Below, piece by piece: positions 6,211 to 11,919 of a stretch of DNA of 11,919 bases. The stretch lies in assembly GCA_964012875.1 (NCBI GenBank), contig CAXGUU010000075.1, positions 1 to 11,919 on the forward strand, in the 5' to 3' direction. The position numbers and the translations under genes were made by a program. The stretch comes from CAXGUU01 sp964012875 (GTDB taxonomy: Bacteria; Pseudomonadota; Gammaproteobacteria; Ga0077536). The stretch's first letter is position 1, and every line of letters starts with the position of its first letter. Below the pieces are notes generated by a model. The model had not been told where the DNA came from. It saw nothing but the letters and a program-made list of their open reading frames with translations, and did not search any database.

Positions 6211-7134
6211 TTAGGTCACGACCCCGAGGAAGTTCTCGTTAAGCCTGCGGTCGTGGTAGAAGATTGCTTTGCCGATTTCCTCTGCGTCCCACGTAATCGG
6301 TTCACGGTCGGGGTACCAGGTGTAGTCACCACAAAATACTTCGTTACGATTGCCGGAAGGGTCAAAGAAATAGATCGTGCGTCCACGGGTAATGCCGTGC
6401 CGGGTCGGACCAATATCGATCGGAATCTCTTCCATACCCATGATGTCCGCGGCGTGCAGGAGTTCTTCCCACGAGTTCAGCAGAAACGAGGCATGGTGAA
6501 ATTTGTTGGGCTCGTCGTGATCCACAAAGGCAATGTCGTGTGCTTTGTTAGAGCATGAAAAAAACGCCACCATTGGCGTGTCATCGGGCGTAACCACACG
6601 CTCCGTCAGGTCCATCTCCAGCAGCTCAGTGAAAAACGTGATGTTGTCCGGGATATTCGGGCCGTAGAGCAGGCAGTGATCGTAGCGGTTGACCTTCATA
6701 CCCTTCAGCCCGCGCGGCCACGGATCGGGATTGCGGCGGCCGAGACCGTTGCCGACATAGTCCTTCTCGTCATACAACTCTATCTGGTGCCCCGACGGAA
6801 TTTCAAAGCGCAGCCGCCGGCCGCAACCCGTTAGCTCGCCAGCCGGAATCTCTTCGACAGCGTGCCCAGCGTCTTTAATCTTGCCCGCAAGGCGATCGAG
6901 TTCACCACCGCCGTGGGTTTTGAAACCTATGAAATCCATCCCCGGGCTGTCCGCTTCCCGCAACAAAATCGAAAAACAGTCGTGTTCGTCCCAGGCTTTC
7001 AAATAAACCCGGCCCTGATCATCCTCGTCAGCTTTGATCAGTCCAAGATGCTCAACGTAGTGCGTCAGCGCAGGTTCCATGTCCATGACCCGGATACTGC
7101 AATGACCCGGACGAATGAGACCAGAATGTGCCAT
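6211..7134 (-). CDS. dmpB: catechol 2,3-dioxygenase (extradiol, meta-cleaving)
   Basis: Fe(II) enzyme that opens catechol (and methylcatechols) next to the hydroxyls to give 2-hydroxymuconic semialdehyde. It has 307 residues, the same as DmpB/XylE, with two vicinal-oxygen-chelate domains. The metal ligands fall at the canonical positions: His153 (NRYDH), His214 (KFHH) and Glu265 (GNRNEVF). The second-sphere residues His199 (KAHD), His246 (TRHG) and Tyr255 (TIYFFDPSGN) are also in place, so it should be active. An exceptionally strong Shine-Dalgarno, GGGAGGAGA, lies 6 bases before the ATG (complement of 7141-7149). It follows the ferredoxin gene by 42 bases and is the last gene of the right-hand dmp block; the plus-strand PQQ dehydrogenase converges on it. 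The ring-fission product is handled by dmpC in the left block. Confidence 0.97.
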   Translation of the reverse strand: MAHSGLIRPGHCSIRVMDMEPALTHYVEHLGLIKADEDDQGRVYLKAWDEHDCFSILLREADSPGMDFIGFKTHGGGELDRLAGKIKDAGHAVEEIPAGELTGCGRRLRFEIPSGHQIELYDEKDYVGNGLGRRNPDPWPRGLKGMKVNRYDHCLLYGPNIPDNITFFTELLEMDLTERVVTPDDTPMVAFFSCSNKAHDIAFVDHDEPNKFHHASFLLNSWEELLHAADIMGMEEIPIDIGPTRHGITRGRTIYFFDPSGNRNEVFCGDYTWYPDREPITWDAEEIGKAIFYHDRRLNENFLGVVT

Positions 7135-7176
7135 GTTGTTTCTCCTCCCGCGACCCGCGGTAACGGTTCAATTCTT

Positions 7177-7482
7177 TCAGTTCGCAAGCCGTTTGTGCAA
7201 TAAACCTAACGGGCGTAAGCACAGATCACCTTCCGGAATGAGCTTGCAGGCTAGGCAGATACCCCGGCGCTCATCATCCTCACTGACCTGGGTACGGCTC
7301 ATTTTCAGTGTGCGGTATTGGCCGTTGCCGATGACCTGCACGCGGCAGACCCCGCAGCCACCACCACGGCAACCCACCGGTATTCCCTTACGCCCAAGGC
7401 GTTCCATTGCCGCGAGTACGTTCTGCCCTGCTTTGCAGACGAACGAATCGTCGCTTGCTTCGATGATGATCTTGAAGGCCAA
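7177..7482 (-). CDS. dmpQ: [2Fe-2S] plant-type ferredoxin, catechol dioxygenase reactivating (DmpQ/XylT type)
   Basis: Small electron-transfer protein of 101 residues. Cluster cysteines are C38, C43 and C46 in GCRGGGCGVC and C79 in CLAC, the chloroplast-type pattern CX4CX2C...C. In TOL and dmp operons the gene at this place encodes a ferredoxin that re-reduces catechol 2,3-dioxygenase after its iron is oxidised, for example by 4-methylcatechol; the position directly before dmpB supports that role. The start is TTG at 7482: an in-frame TAA lies four codons upstream (7497-7495), and no ATG or GTG gives a complete cluster-binding protein. The ribosome site is weak (GGGA, 7 bases away), so it is probably made in small amounts relative to the dioxygenase, as suits a repair protein. 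It follows dmpP by 18 bases. An extra cysteine, C76, sits near the fourth ligand. Confidence 0.9.
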   Translation of the reverse strand: MAFKIIIEASDDSFVCKAGQNVLAAMERLGRKGIPVGCRGGGCGVCRVQVIGNGQYRTLKMSRTQVSEDDERRGICLACKLIPEGDLCLRPLGLLHKRLAN

Positions 7483-7500
7483 TCGTGAATCCCGTTAGCA

Positions 7501-8562
7501 CTAGAATTTCTTAAACAGTGCGCTGCGCCGGGCAGGCTCTTCAACGTCGGCGGCGGTGAAAAAATTCTCCGTGAAGATATGATCTTCAAACAGTCGCCCC
7601 TGCATGAGCGTGGTGATTGCTTTGTCGATCATTGGCGGTGGACCGCAGAGATAGGCCTTGTGTCCACCGAACTTGTTGTCGAAAACCGCTTGCGCGAGTT
7701 CGTGAACGTAACCGCGGGCGCCCGACCAACCATCATCGTCACGACCATCCGAAATAGCGACGTGGTAGTGGAAGTTCGGGTGCGTTTCGGCCAGCCCATG
7801 GAACAGCTCACCATAGTAAATTTCGTCGACCGACCGCGCCCCATAAAGCAGCGTAATCGTGCGTTCATCACCGCTTTGGAGCAAATCCAGAATCATCGAC
7901 TTCGGACTCGACAGGCCGGAGCCGCCAGCAATAAAAATGATGGGTTCCGACGCTGACTTACGTACAAAAAAGCGGCCCAGAGGCGCCGTGAACGAGAGCT
8001 TGTCGCCAACCGTAAGATCACTGTGCAGCCAAGTGGTAGCAGCGCCGCCTTCGACAATGCGGATATGGAGTTCGATGTCGTTCGGGGTCGCCGGCGAGCT
8101 GGCGATGGAAAAAGCGCGTGGCTGTTGTTGCCCGGGTACCTTGAGATTGATGTACTGCCCTGCCTGAAAATCAACACCGTCGCCTTCGACTGCAAGCCAG
8201 ATACCCTTGGTAGTCGGGGTGAGGTCCTCGACGCGCACAACGGTGGATGAGAAATCCTCGATCGGGATTGAGCGGGCATCCTCGTCTTCCTCAACCTCAA
8301 CCTCAATAACGACGTCTGATTCCACGGTCGCGCAACAAGCCAGGCACTTGCCCTCGTCGCGCTCAATATCCATCAACGCAAACGCTGACGCGTGATTGTG
8401 TTCAACCTCGCCTTCGACCACATTGACCTTGCAGGTGCCGCACAAGCCGTGATTACAAGCATAAGGCAACCAGATCCCGGCCCGCAGCGCAGCATCAAGA
8501 ATACTCTGCCCATCTTCAACCTCTAAGGTTTCGCCGAGCGGTTCGATAGTGGCTTGGTACAT
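7501..8562 (-). CDS. dmpP: phenol hydroxylase NADH:ferredoxin-type reductase component P5
   Basis: Supplies electrons from NADH through FAD and a [2Fe-2S] centre to the diiron oxygenase DmpLNO. It has 353 residues, as I recall for DmpP. An N-terminal ferredoxin domain has C36, C41, C44 (ACNHGLCGTC) and C76 (CLAC). It is followed by an FAD-binding domain with RAFSIASSP (149-157) and an NADH-binding domain with AGGSGLSSPKSM (212-223) and YLCGPPPMID (304-313). An acidic linker (roughly 82-96, EVEVEEDED) joins the domains. The ATG at 8562 is the only sensible start because an in-frame TAA lies five codons upstream (8577-8575). No good Shine-Dalgarno is visible within 15 bases, unlike its neighbours. 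It follows dmpO by 35 bases and precedes the ferredoxin by 18. Confidence 0.96.
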   Translation of the reverse strand: MYQATIEPLGETLEVEDGQSILDAALRAGIWLPYACNHGLCGTCKVNVVEGEVEHNHASAFALMDIERDEGKCLACCATVESDVVIEVEVEEDEDARSIPIEDFSSTVVRVEDLTPTTKGIWLAVEGDGVDFQAGQYINLKVPGQQQPRAFSIASSPATPNDIELHIRIVEGGAATTWLHSDLTVGDKLSFTAPLGRFFVRKSASEPIIFIAGGSGLSSPKSMILDLLQSGDERTITLLYGARSVDEIYYGELFHGLAETHPNFHYHVAISDGRDDDGWSGARGYVHELAQAVFDNKFGGHKAYLCGPPPMIDKAITTLMQGRLFEDHIFTENFFTAADVEEPARRSALFKKF

Positions 8563-8597
8563 GTTACGGGAACGGGCTTAAGTATGTCCCTACCGCA

Positions 8598-8960
8598 TCA
8601 ATTTCCGACGCCGTGCATACCGTTCAGTCCGGGCGAGTTGAACTGCAGGTAAGTCATGTGCCCGATGCCATTTTCTTTCAGAGACTTGTCCAGATCGGGC
8701 CGCCAGGGTTTTTGGTCGAAATGCCACTCACACTGGCCGAAGTCGAGTTTTTCAGTGTCGGGATGGGCAGCATAGTCGGGTCGAAACATGCCTTCGAGAA
8801 AGTCTCTAAACTTCATGTCGACTGGCGCACGATAAGCCGAGGGGCAGGCATAAATCAGATGGCGTTCCCACTGGATGTAGAAATTGATGTCGCCGCCGTA
8901 ACGTTCTTCGCGGTTGGCCGAAGGGTACTCATAGGATTCACCGAGGTGTGCAACTGTCAT
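8598..8960 (-). CDS. dmpO: phenol hydroxylase gamma subunit P4
   Basis: Smallest subunit of the (alpha-beta-gamma)2 hydroxylase that turns phenol into catechol; it packs on the diiron alpha subunit and carries no cofactor. The product is 120 residues, close to the 119 I recall for DmpO, with family-like segments YPSANREERYGGDINFYIQ (about 12-30) and FRDFLEGMFRPDYAAHPDT (about 51-69). The open frame extends 40 codons further upstream into dmpN, but the ATG at 8960 has AAGGAG 9 bases before it, overlapping the dmpN stop codon, and matches the family N-terminus. The gap to dmpN is 13 bases, which suggests translational coupling. Confidence 0.93.
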   Translation of the reverse strand: MTVAHLGESYEYPSANREERYGGDINFYIQWERHLIYACPSAYRAPVDMKFRDFLEGMFRPDYAAHPDTEKLDFGQCEWHFDQKPWRPDLDKSLKENGIGHMTYLQFNSPGLNGMHGVGN

Positions 8961-8973
8961 GGTTGACTGCTCC

Positions 8974-10506
8974 TTACGCCGCTTCGTCGGAACCGGTGGT
9001 CTTGTGCCGGGCCAGCCAGGCTTCCCATTGCTGATGATCGGGTGAACCGCGGTATTCACCGGTATCGACATCCTGCTCAAGATTCAGCCACGCCGCGTAC
9101 TCAAAGATATTAGTTGCCCCGCCCGCTTCGCCGCGATAAACCTGCTGCGGTGGTATTTGCGCCTGCACGTATTTCTCGGGTTCGCGATTGAAGATATCTG
9201 CGCAGCCGTCGGAACAACAATGATGTTTGGTGCCGGCGTGCTCGACAATGCGCACGCATTGCGTTTCCGGGTCGTCGGGCTCGGTAAAAAAAACCGGAAT
9301 CTGGCAGGTTTGACAGACCATTGGCAGGCGGTTGTTGAAAAAGCGCGAACCTTTTTCTTCCAGTTCACGAAAGTAGAGCAGGCGCGGCTTGTACATTCTG
9401 TCGAAGGTCTCGCCGTACTTCTCACTGAACCAGTCGAGTTCTTCATCGTCCGGCACCCAGGTATGGAGCCCAAGCGCGTTGCTGAACTGATAAAGCGTTG
9501 CCCACATTTCATGCGTAAGACGATTCTTTTCCTTCGTTGCGATTTCGTGATGCTTGGGTAACTCGATGCCGTAGCGCCCAAGGTCGTGAAAGAGCGCCAC
9601 GCCATTCTCTTCCCAGTAAATACCCCAGGCCTCGTTCCAGCTCATAACTTTTTTCGGCAGCATGTAATCCATCATGGTGCCAACCAGTCCAAGCAGTCGA
9701 TAGCCACGCCAGAACCATTTATCGAGCCACGCCTGCACGATGGGCACGTTATCTTCGTGCTGTTCAAGCATGAACTTGACCACTTCAAGTCCGAGCGTCA
9801 TATGCCGGGATTCATCGCTTTGTGCCGAGAACCCAAAAGTCGTGGTCGCCATATCACCGTTGTAAGCGGCCCCCGAGACAAACGGCATGAACAGCAGATT
9901 GGTCAAAACATATTCAAACGAGAAGGAAATAGAGGTCACGAACTCGAACGGCCCTGCCGTCATCGCATCCTCGAAAAAACTCTTCGGAATTGACAGATAC
10001 CAGGCACGGTCGCGCATGTGCGCGAAGTTGTGCATACCGTTGAAATACTTGTTGTAGTGACTGAAGGCGTGCATCTGGGTCTGCGCATGCCGAAGCTCGT
10101 CAATCGACTGCATCTGGCAGGCAACCTGCGCGCCAGCGCCGCGAAAGGAACGCGATGCGTGCGCAAAACCACGGTGCGCGGCGTACTCCAGCGGCGTGAC
10201 ACCCTGGAGCCAGATTTTCACGGCGCTTAAGTAGCGCGCCTCGGAAATATTGAGCTGGCCATTATTCTGTTGGAAGGCATCGAGAATGGCGTAGAGCCGG
10301 CGCTCCTTCTCTGACTGGTACTTCCAGTAGGAATCCATGGTCAAACGGAAAGGATCGGCCCACTTGTCCCAGTCAACAATCTTGATGCCTTCGTACTTGT
10401 CATACGGGTAGACCTCGTCCATCGATTGGTATGTTGTCTCCCAGTCGAGTCCGCGGGTGAGCAGCGCATATCGCTCTTTAAGTCCCAGCCTTTTGTTCTT
10501 TGCCAT
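8974..10506 (-). CDS. dmpN: phenol hydroxylase alpha (diiron catalytic) subunit P3
   Basis: Catalytic subunit of the bacterial multicomponent phenol monooxygenase; a non-haem diiron centre activates O2 to hydroxylate the ring. It has 510 residues against about 517 in DmpN. The four-helix iron ligands are all visible: Glu107 (TPLEY), Glu137 and His140 (DELRH), Glu198 (SFEYV), Glu232 and His235 (DESRH). The C-terminal part has a YHS-like zinc site with cysteines 398 and 401 (CQTC) and 430/431 and 435 (HHCCSDGC). The ATG at 10506 has TTAAGG 8 bases upstream. It lies 35 bases after dmpM and 13 before dmpO. Toluene and methylphenol hydroxylases share this fold, but the K-L-M-N-O-P order and linkage to catechol meta cleavage indicate a phenol / methylphenol hydroxylase. 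Confidence 0.97.
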   Translation of the reverse strand: MAKNKRLGLKERYALLTRGLDWETTYQSMDEVYPYDKYEGIKIVDWDKWADPFRLTMDSYWKYQSEKERRLYAILDAFQQNNGQLNISEARYLSAVKIWLQGVTPLEYAAHRGFAHASRSFRGAGAQVACQMQSIDELRHAQTQMHAFSHYNKYFNGMHNFAHMRDRAWYLSIPKSFFEDAMTAGPFEFVTSISFSFEYVLTNLLFMPFVSGAAYNGDMATTTFGFSAQSDESRHMTLGLEVVKFMLEQHEDNVPIVQAWLDKWFWRGYRLLGLVGTMMDYMLPKKVMSWNEAWGIYWEENGVALFHDLGRYGIELPKHHEIATKEKNRLTHEMWATLYQFSNALGLHTWVPDDEELDWFSEKYGETFDRMYKPRLLYFRELEEKGSRFFNNRLPMVCQTCQIPVFFTEPDDPETQCVRIVEHAGTKHHCCSDGCADIFNREPEKYVQAQIPPQQVYRGEAGGATNIFEYAAWLNLEQDVDTGEYRGSPDHQQWEAWLARHKTTGSDEAA

Positions 10507-10541
10507 CGTTATTACCTTAATTCACTCAGTTGCGATGCCGC

Positions 10542-10814
10542 TCAGCCCCCCCAGGACAGGACGAACTCATCGTCGTCTTCGTCAATGTTGCCGCCAATTG
10601 AAACCAGGTTGATATGAAGTTCCTGCAGGTCAAAATCGCGACCGATTTTCCCCTCGATCGTTTCGCGTTTAACAACCAGTCGTCCGGGGCAGTCAATCTT
10701 CACCATGCCCGGGGTTTCATTTGTCACTGCTCCGGGATTGTCCTCGGCGATCGCCTCGATAATAGGTTGCGCTTCCGCATTGTTCTGCAATGCGATGAAT
10801 ACGTTGTCTGTCAT
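10542..10814 (-). CDS. dmpM: phenol hydroxylase effector (coupling) protein P2
   Basis: Cofactor-free regulatory protein that binds the hydroxylase and couples NADH use to substrate oxidation (MmoB/DmpM family). The product is 90 residues, the same as DmpM, beginning MTDNVFIALQNN and carrying the family segment NETPGMVKIDCPGRLVVKR (32-50) and DFDLQELHINLVSIGG (60-75). The C-terminus is acidic (DEDDDEF). The ribosome site AGGA overlaps the TAG stop of dmpL, and the gap is only 9 bases, so translation is probably coupled to dmpL. dmpN follows after 35 bases. Confidence 0.95.
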   Translation of the reverse strand: MTDNVFIALQNNAEAQPIIEAIAEDNPGAVTNETPGMVKIDCPGRLVVKRETIEGKIGRDFDLQELHINLVSIGGNIDEDDDEFVLSWGG

Positions 10815-10823
10815 GGCACGTTC

Positions 10824-11822
10824 CTAAATATCGAGGCCGCTGTTGACGGCTCGGGTCTTGAGTTCAGCGACGATGCCGTCTACAACTCCGGATGCGCAAT
10901 CAGAGAAGGCATACTCGGCAAGCGGCTGTACTGCACCCTGGACCCGCGGCATCCAGCAGTGGACCCAGGATTCGATTTGCGTTTTATTGGCATCCGATTC
11001 TGAGATCGCGCGTTTGAAGACGGCATTGATCCAGCGACTGGACTCGACGAACCAGTCGATCATGAATTCGGACAACATCGAAAAAATCGCGCCGCCCTGC
11101 TTCACGATCTCACCTTCGAAGCGATCGAAAACCAGCGGTTGTACGGCGCCGTCCAGCAACAGGTTCTGGACCACGAACAATTCGAACCAATCCTTGGTCA
11201 CCATCAGCTCCTCGACGAGCGCACGCATAGGCTGCCACATGGGATCGTTCAGCCACGCCTCCTTGCCCGCATCCAGCGCCGTGACCTCATTGCCTTCGAG
11301 CAACAGCCCGATACGACTGATGTACTGGGCGACGCCTAGTTCGTCCATCATGTGCATCGCGCAGGCAGAGGTTAGCGGTGCGCCGAAACCATAGGCCGCG
11401 ATATAACTATTGTTGGTATTCGCGCCCCAGGCGATATGGCGTACCGGAATGACCAGCCTTTCAATCCGCTCACGCAGCGAATCGTCGAGTGTCGCCAGCA
11501 GTTGCCGCTTTTCGACAAACTCAAAATTCTTTTCCTGTGAATCCTGCTGCTTGCCGCGTTGAATCGTCCACGTGCCGTAGTAATACTGACGCGGGTCAAC
11601 GAGGTCGTCGAAGTCGTCCATCACGATGGCGGTCCGCGAGGGATCGTAGAGTTCGCGAGCGGAGTCCCAGGTCGGCCTGTAGTGAAAATTCAGCACTGGT
11701 TGTAAGCCCCACACGGCTTCCTGGTAGCGGGTCGGTGCCTTCTTGCCACCAAGCTTCGCTTCGATGTGATCGAAGGTACGGCGGATCGGTTCGACGCTCG
11801 CAGTTTTTAGATCAATAGACAT
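10824..11822 (-). CDS. dmpL: phenol hydroxylase beta subunit P1
   Basis: Structural subunit of the hydroxylase; it shares the helical fold of the alpha subunit but lacks the diiron ligands and is needed for complex assembly. It has 332 residues, about the length of DmpL (331). Family-like segments include RYQEAVWGLQPVLNFHYRPTW (about 32-52), DPRQYYYGTWTIQRGKQQD (about 76-94), HIAWGANTNNSYIAAYGFG (about 129-147) and the C-terminal ESWVHCWMPR. The ATG at 11822 has GGGGA about 7 bases upstream and shares its A with the TGA stop of the preceding gene (TGATG), a typical translational-coupling junction. dmpM follows after 9 bases. Confidence 0.95.
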   Translation of the reverse strand: MSIDLKTASVEPIRRTFDHIEAKLGGKKAPTRYQEAVWGLQPVLNFHYRPTWDSARELYDPSRTAIVMDDFDDLVDPRQYYYGTWTIQRGKQQDSQEKNFEFVEKRQLLATLDDSLRERIERLVIPVRHIAWGANTNNSYIAAYGFGAPLTSACAMHMMDELGVAQYISRIGLLLEGNEVTALDAGKEAWLNDPMWQPMRALVEELMVTKDWFELFVVQNLLLDGAVQPLVFDRFEGEIVKQGGAIFSMLSEFMIDWFVESSRWINAVFKRAISESDANKTQIESWVHCWMPRVQGAVQPLAEYAFSDCASGVVDGIVAELKTRAVNSGLDI

Positions 11823-11919
11823 CAGGCATCCCCGTTTTCATAGCAGCTTTCTCGGTGATCGCCGTAGCGCCAACGGGCTTCGGCGGCATCTACAGCGCCG
11901 GCCTCAGCGGCAGTGAGCC
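11822..11919 (-). CDS. dmpK: probable phenol hydroxylase assembly protein P0, C-terminal end only
   Basis: One frame on the minus strand is open from the right edge to a TGA at 11824-11822 that overlaps the dmpL start by one base. It encodes about 31 residues ending ...ARWRYGDHRESCYENGDA. DmpK is a small protein (about 90 residues) that assists iron loading or assembly of the hydroxylase, and is normally the first gene of the operon directly before dmpL. The position and the WRYG-containing tail fit, but the piece is too short to identify by sequence alone; the other two frames contain early stops. The operon promoter (sigma-54 dependent, DmpR-controlled in the classical system) would lie beyond the window. 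Confidence 0.65.
   Translation of the reverse strand, partial: LTAAEAGAVDAAEARWRYGDHRESCYENGDA

Noticed and set aside
8961..9080. Longer 160-residue version of dmpO
   Set aside because: The extra 40 codons overlap the end of dmpN; the ATG at 8960 has a good AAGGAG and gives the family length.
10843..11394. 183-codon plus-strand open frame opposite dmpL
   Set aside because: It is antisense to the full-length conserved beta subunit; its composition is rich in Ser/Pro/Thr, typical of a shadow frame.

Overview
This window carries most of a phenol / methylphenol meta-cleavage (dmp-type) catabolic cluster, from a member of the Pseudomonadota. A gammaproteobacterium is my best guess but is not proven. 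The evidence is that gene order and protein lengths follow the classical Pseudomonas dmpKLMNOPQBCDEFGHI operon, GC content is moderately high, and starts include TTG and GTG. All dmp genes lie on the minus strand, so transcription runs from the right edge to the left.

Right block (11919 to 6211, minus): dmpK C-terminus, dmpL, dmpM, dmpN, dmpO and dmpP. These make up the multicomponent, diiron phenol hydroxylase with its effector and NADH reductase, and convert phenol to catechol. Next come a dmpQ/xylT-type [2Fe-2S] ferredoxin and dmpB, catechol 2,3-dioxygenase. Genes are separated by 9 to 42 bases (dmpK and dmpL overlap by one base), as expected for a single transcript.

Middle block (6210 to 3613): the cluster is interrupted by a gene on the plus strand for a secreted PQQ- and haem-containing (quinohaemoprotein) alcohol dehydrogenase. 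Upstream of it is a 350-base stretch with a perfect 12-bp inverted repeat (GGGTCAGACCAC) and what looks like the decayed C-terminal end of an aspartase/fumarase-superfamily lyase.

Left block (3612 to 1, minus): a LigF-like glutathione S-transferase with a TTG start, dmpC (2-hydroxymuconic semialdehyde dehydrogenase), dmpE (2-hydroxypenta-2,4-dienoate hydratase) and the first half of dmpF (acylating acetaldehyde dehydrogenase). dmpD, the ring-fission hydrolase usually between dmpC and dmpE, is absent: only 16 bases separate them. The enzymes needed to complete the pathway (aldolase dmpG, decarboxylase dmpH, tautomerase dmpI) would be expected beyond the left edge.

Together the genes encode phenol -> catechol -> 2-hydroxymuconic semialdehyde -> 2-hydroxymuconate -> (off-window steps) -> 2-hydroxypentadienoate -> 4-hydroxy-2-oxovalerate -> pyruvate + acetaldehyde -> acetyl-CoA. 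The core pathway is well known. The less ordinary parts are the inserted PQQ dehydrogenase, which lacks the vicinal-cysteine pair of its best-known relatives, the LigF-like GST, the loss of dmpD, and the repeat/relic scar between the two halves. I saw no RNA gene, CRISPR array or complete insertion sequence.
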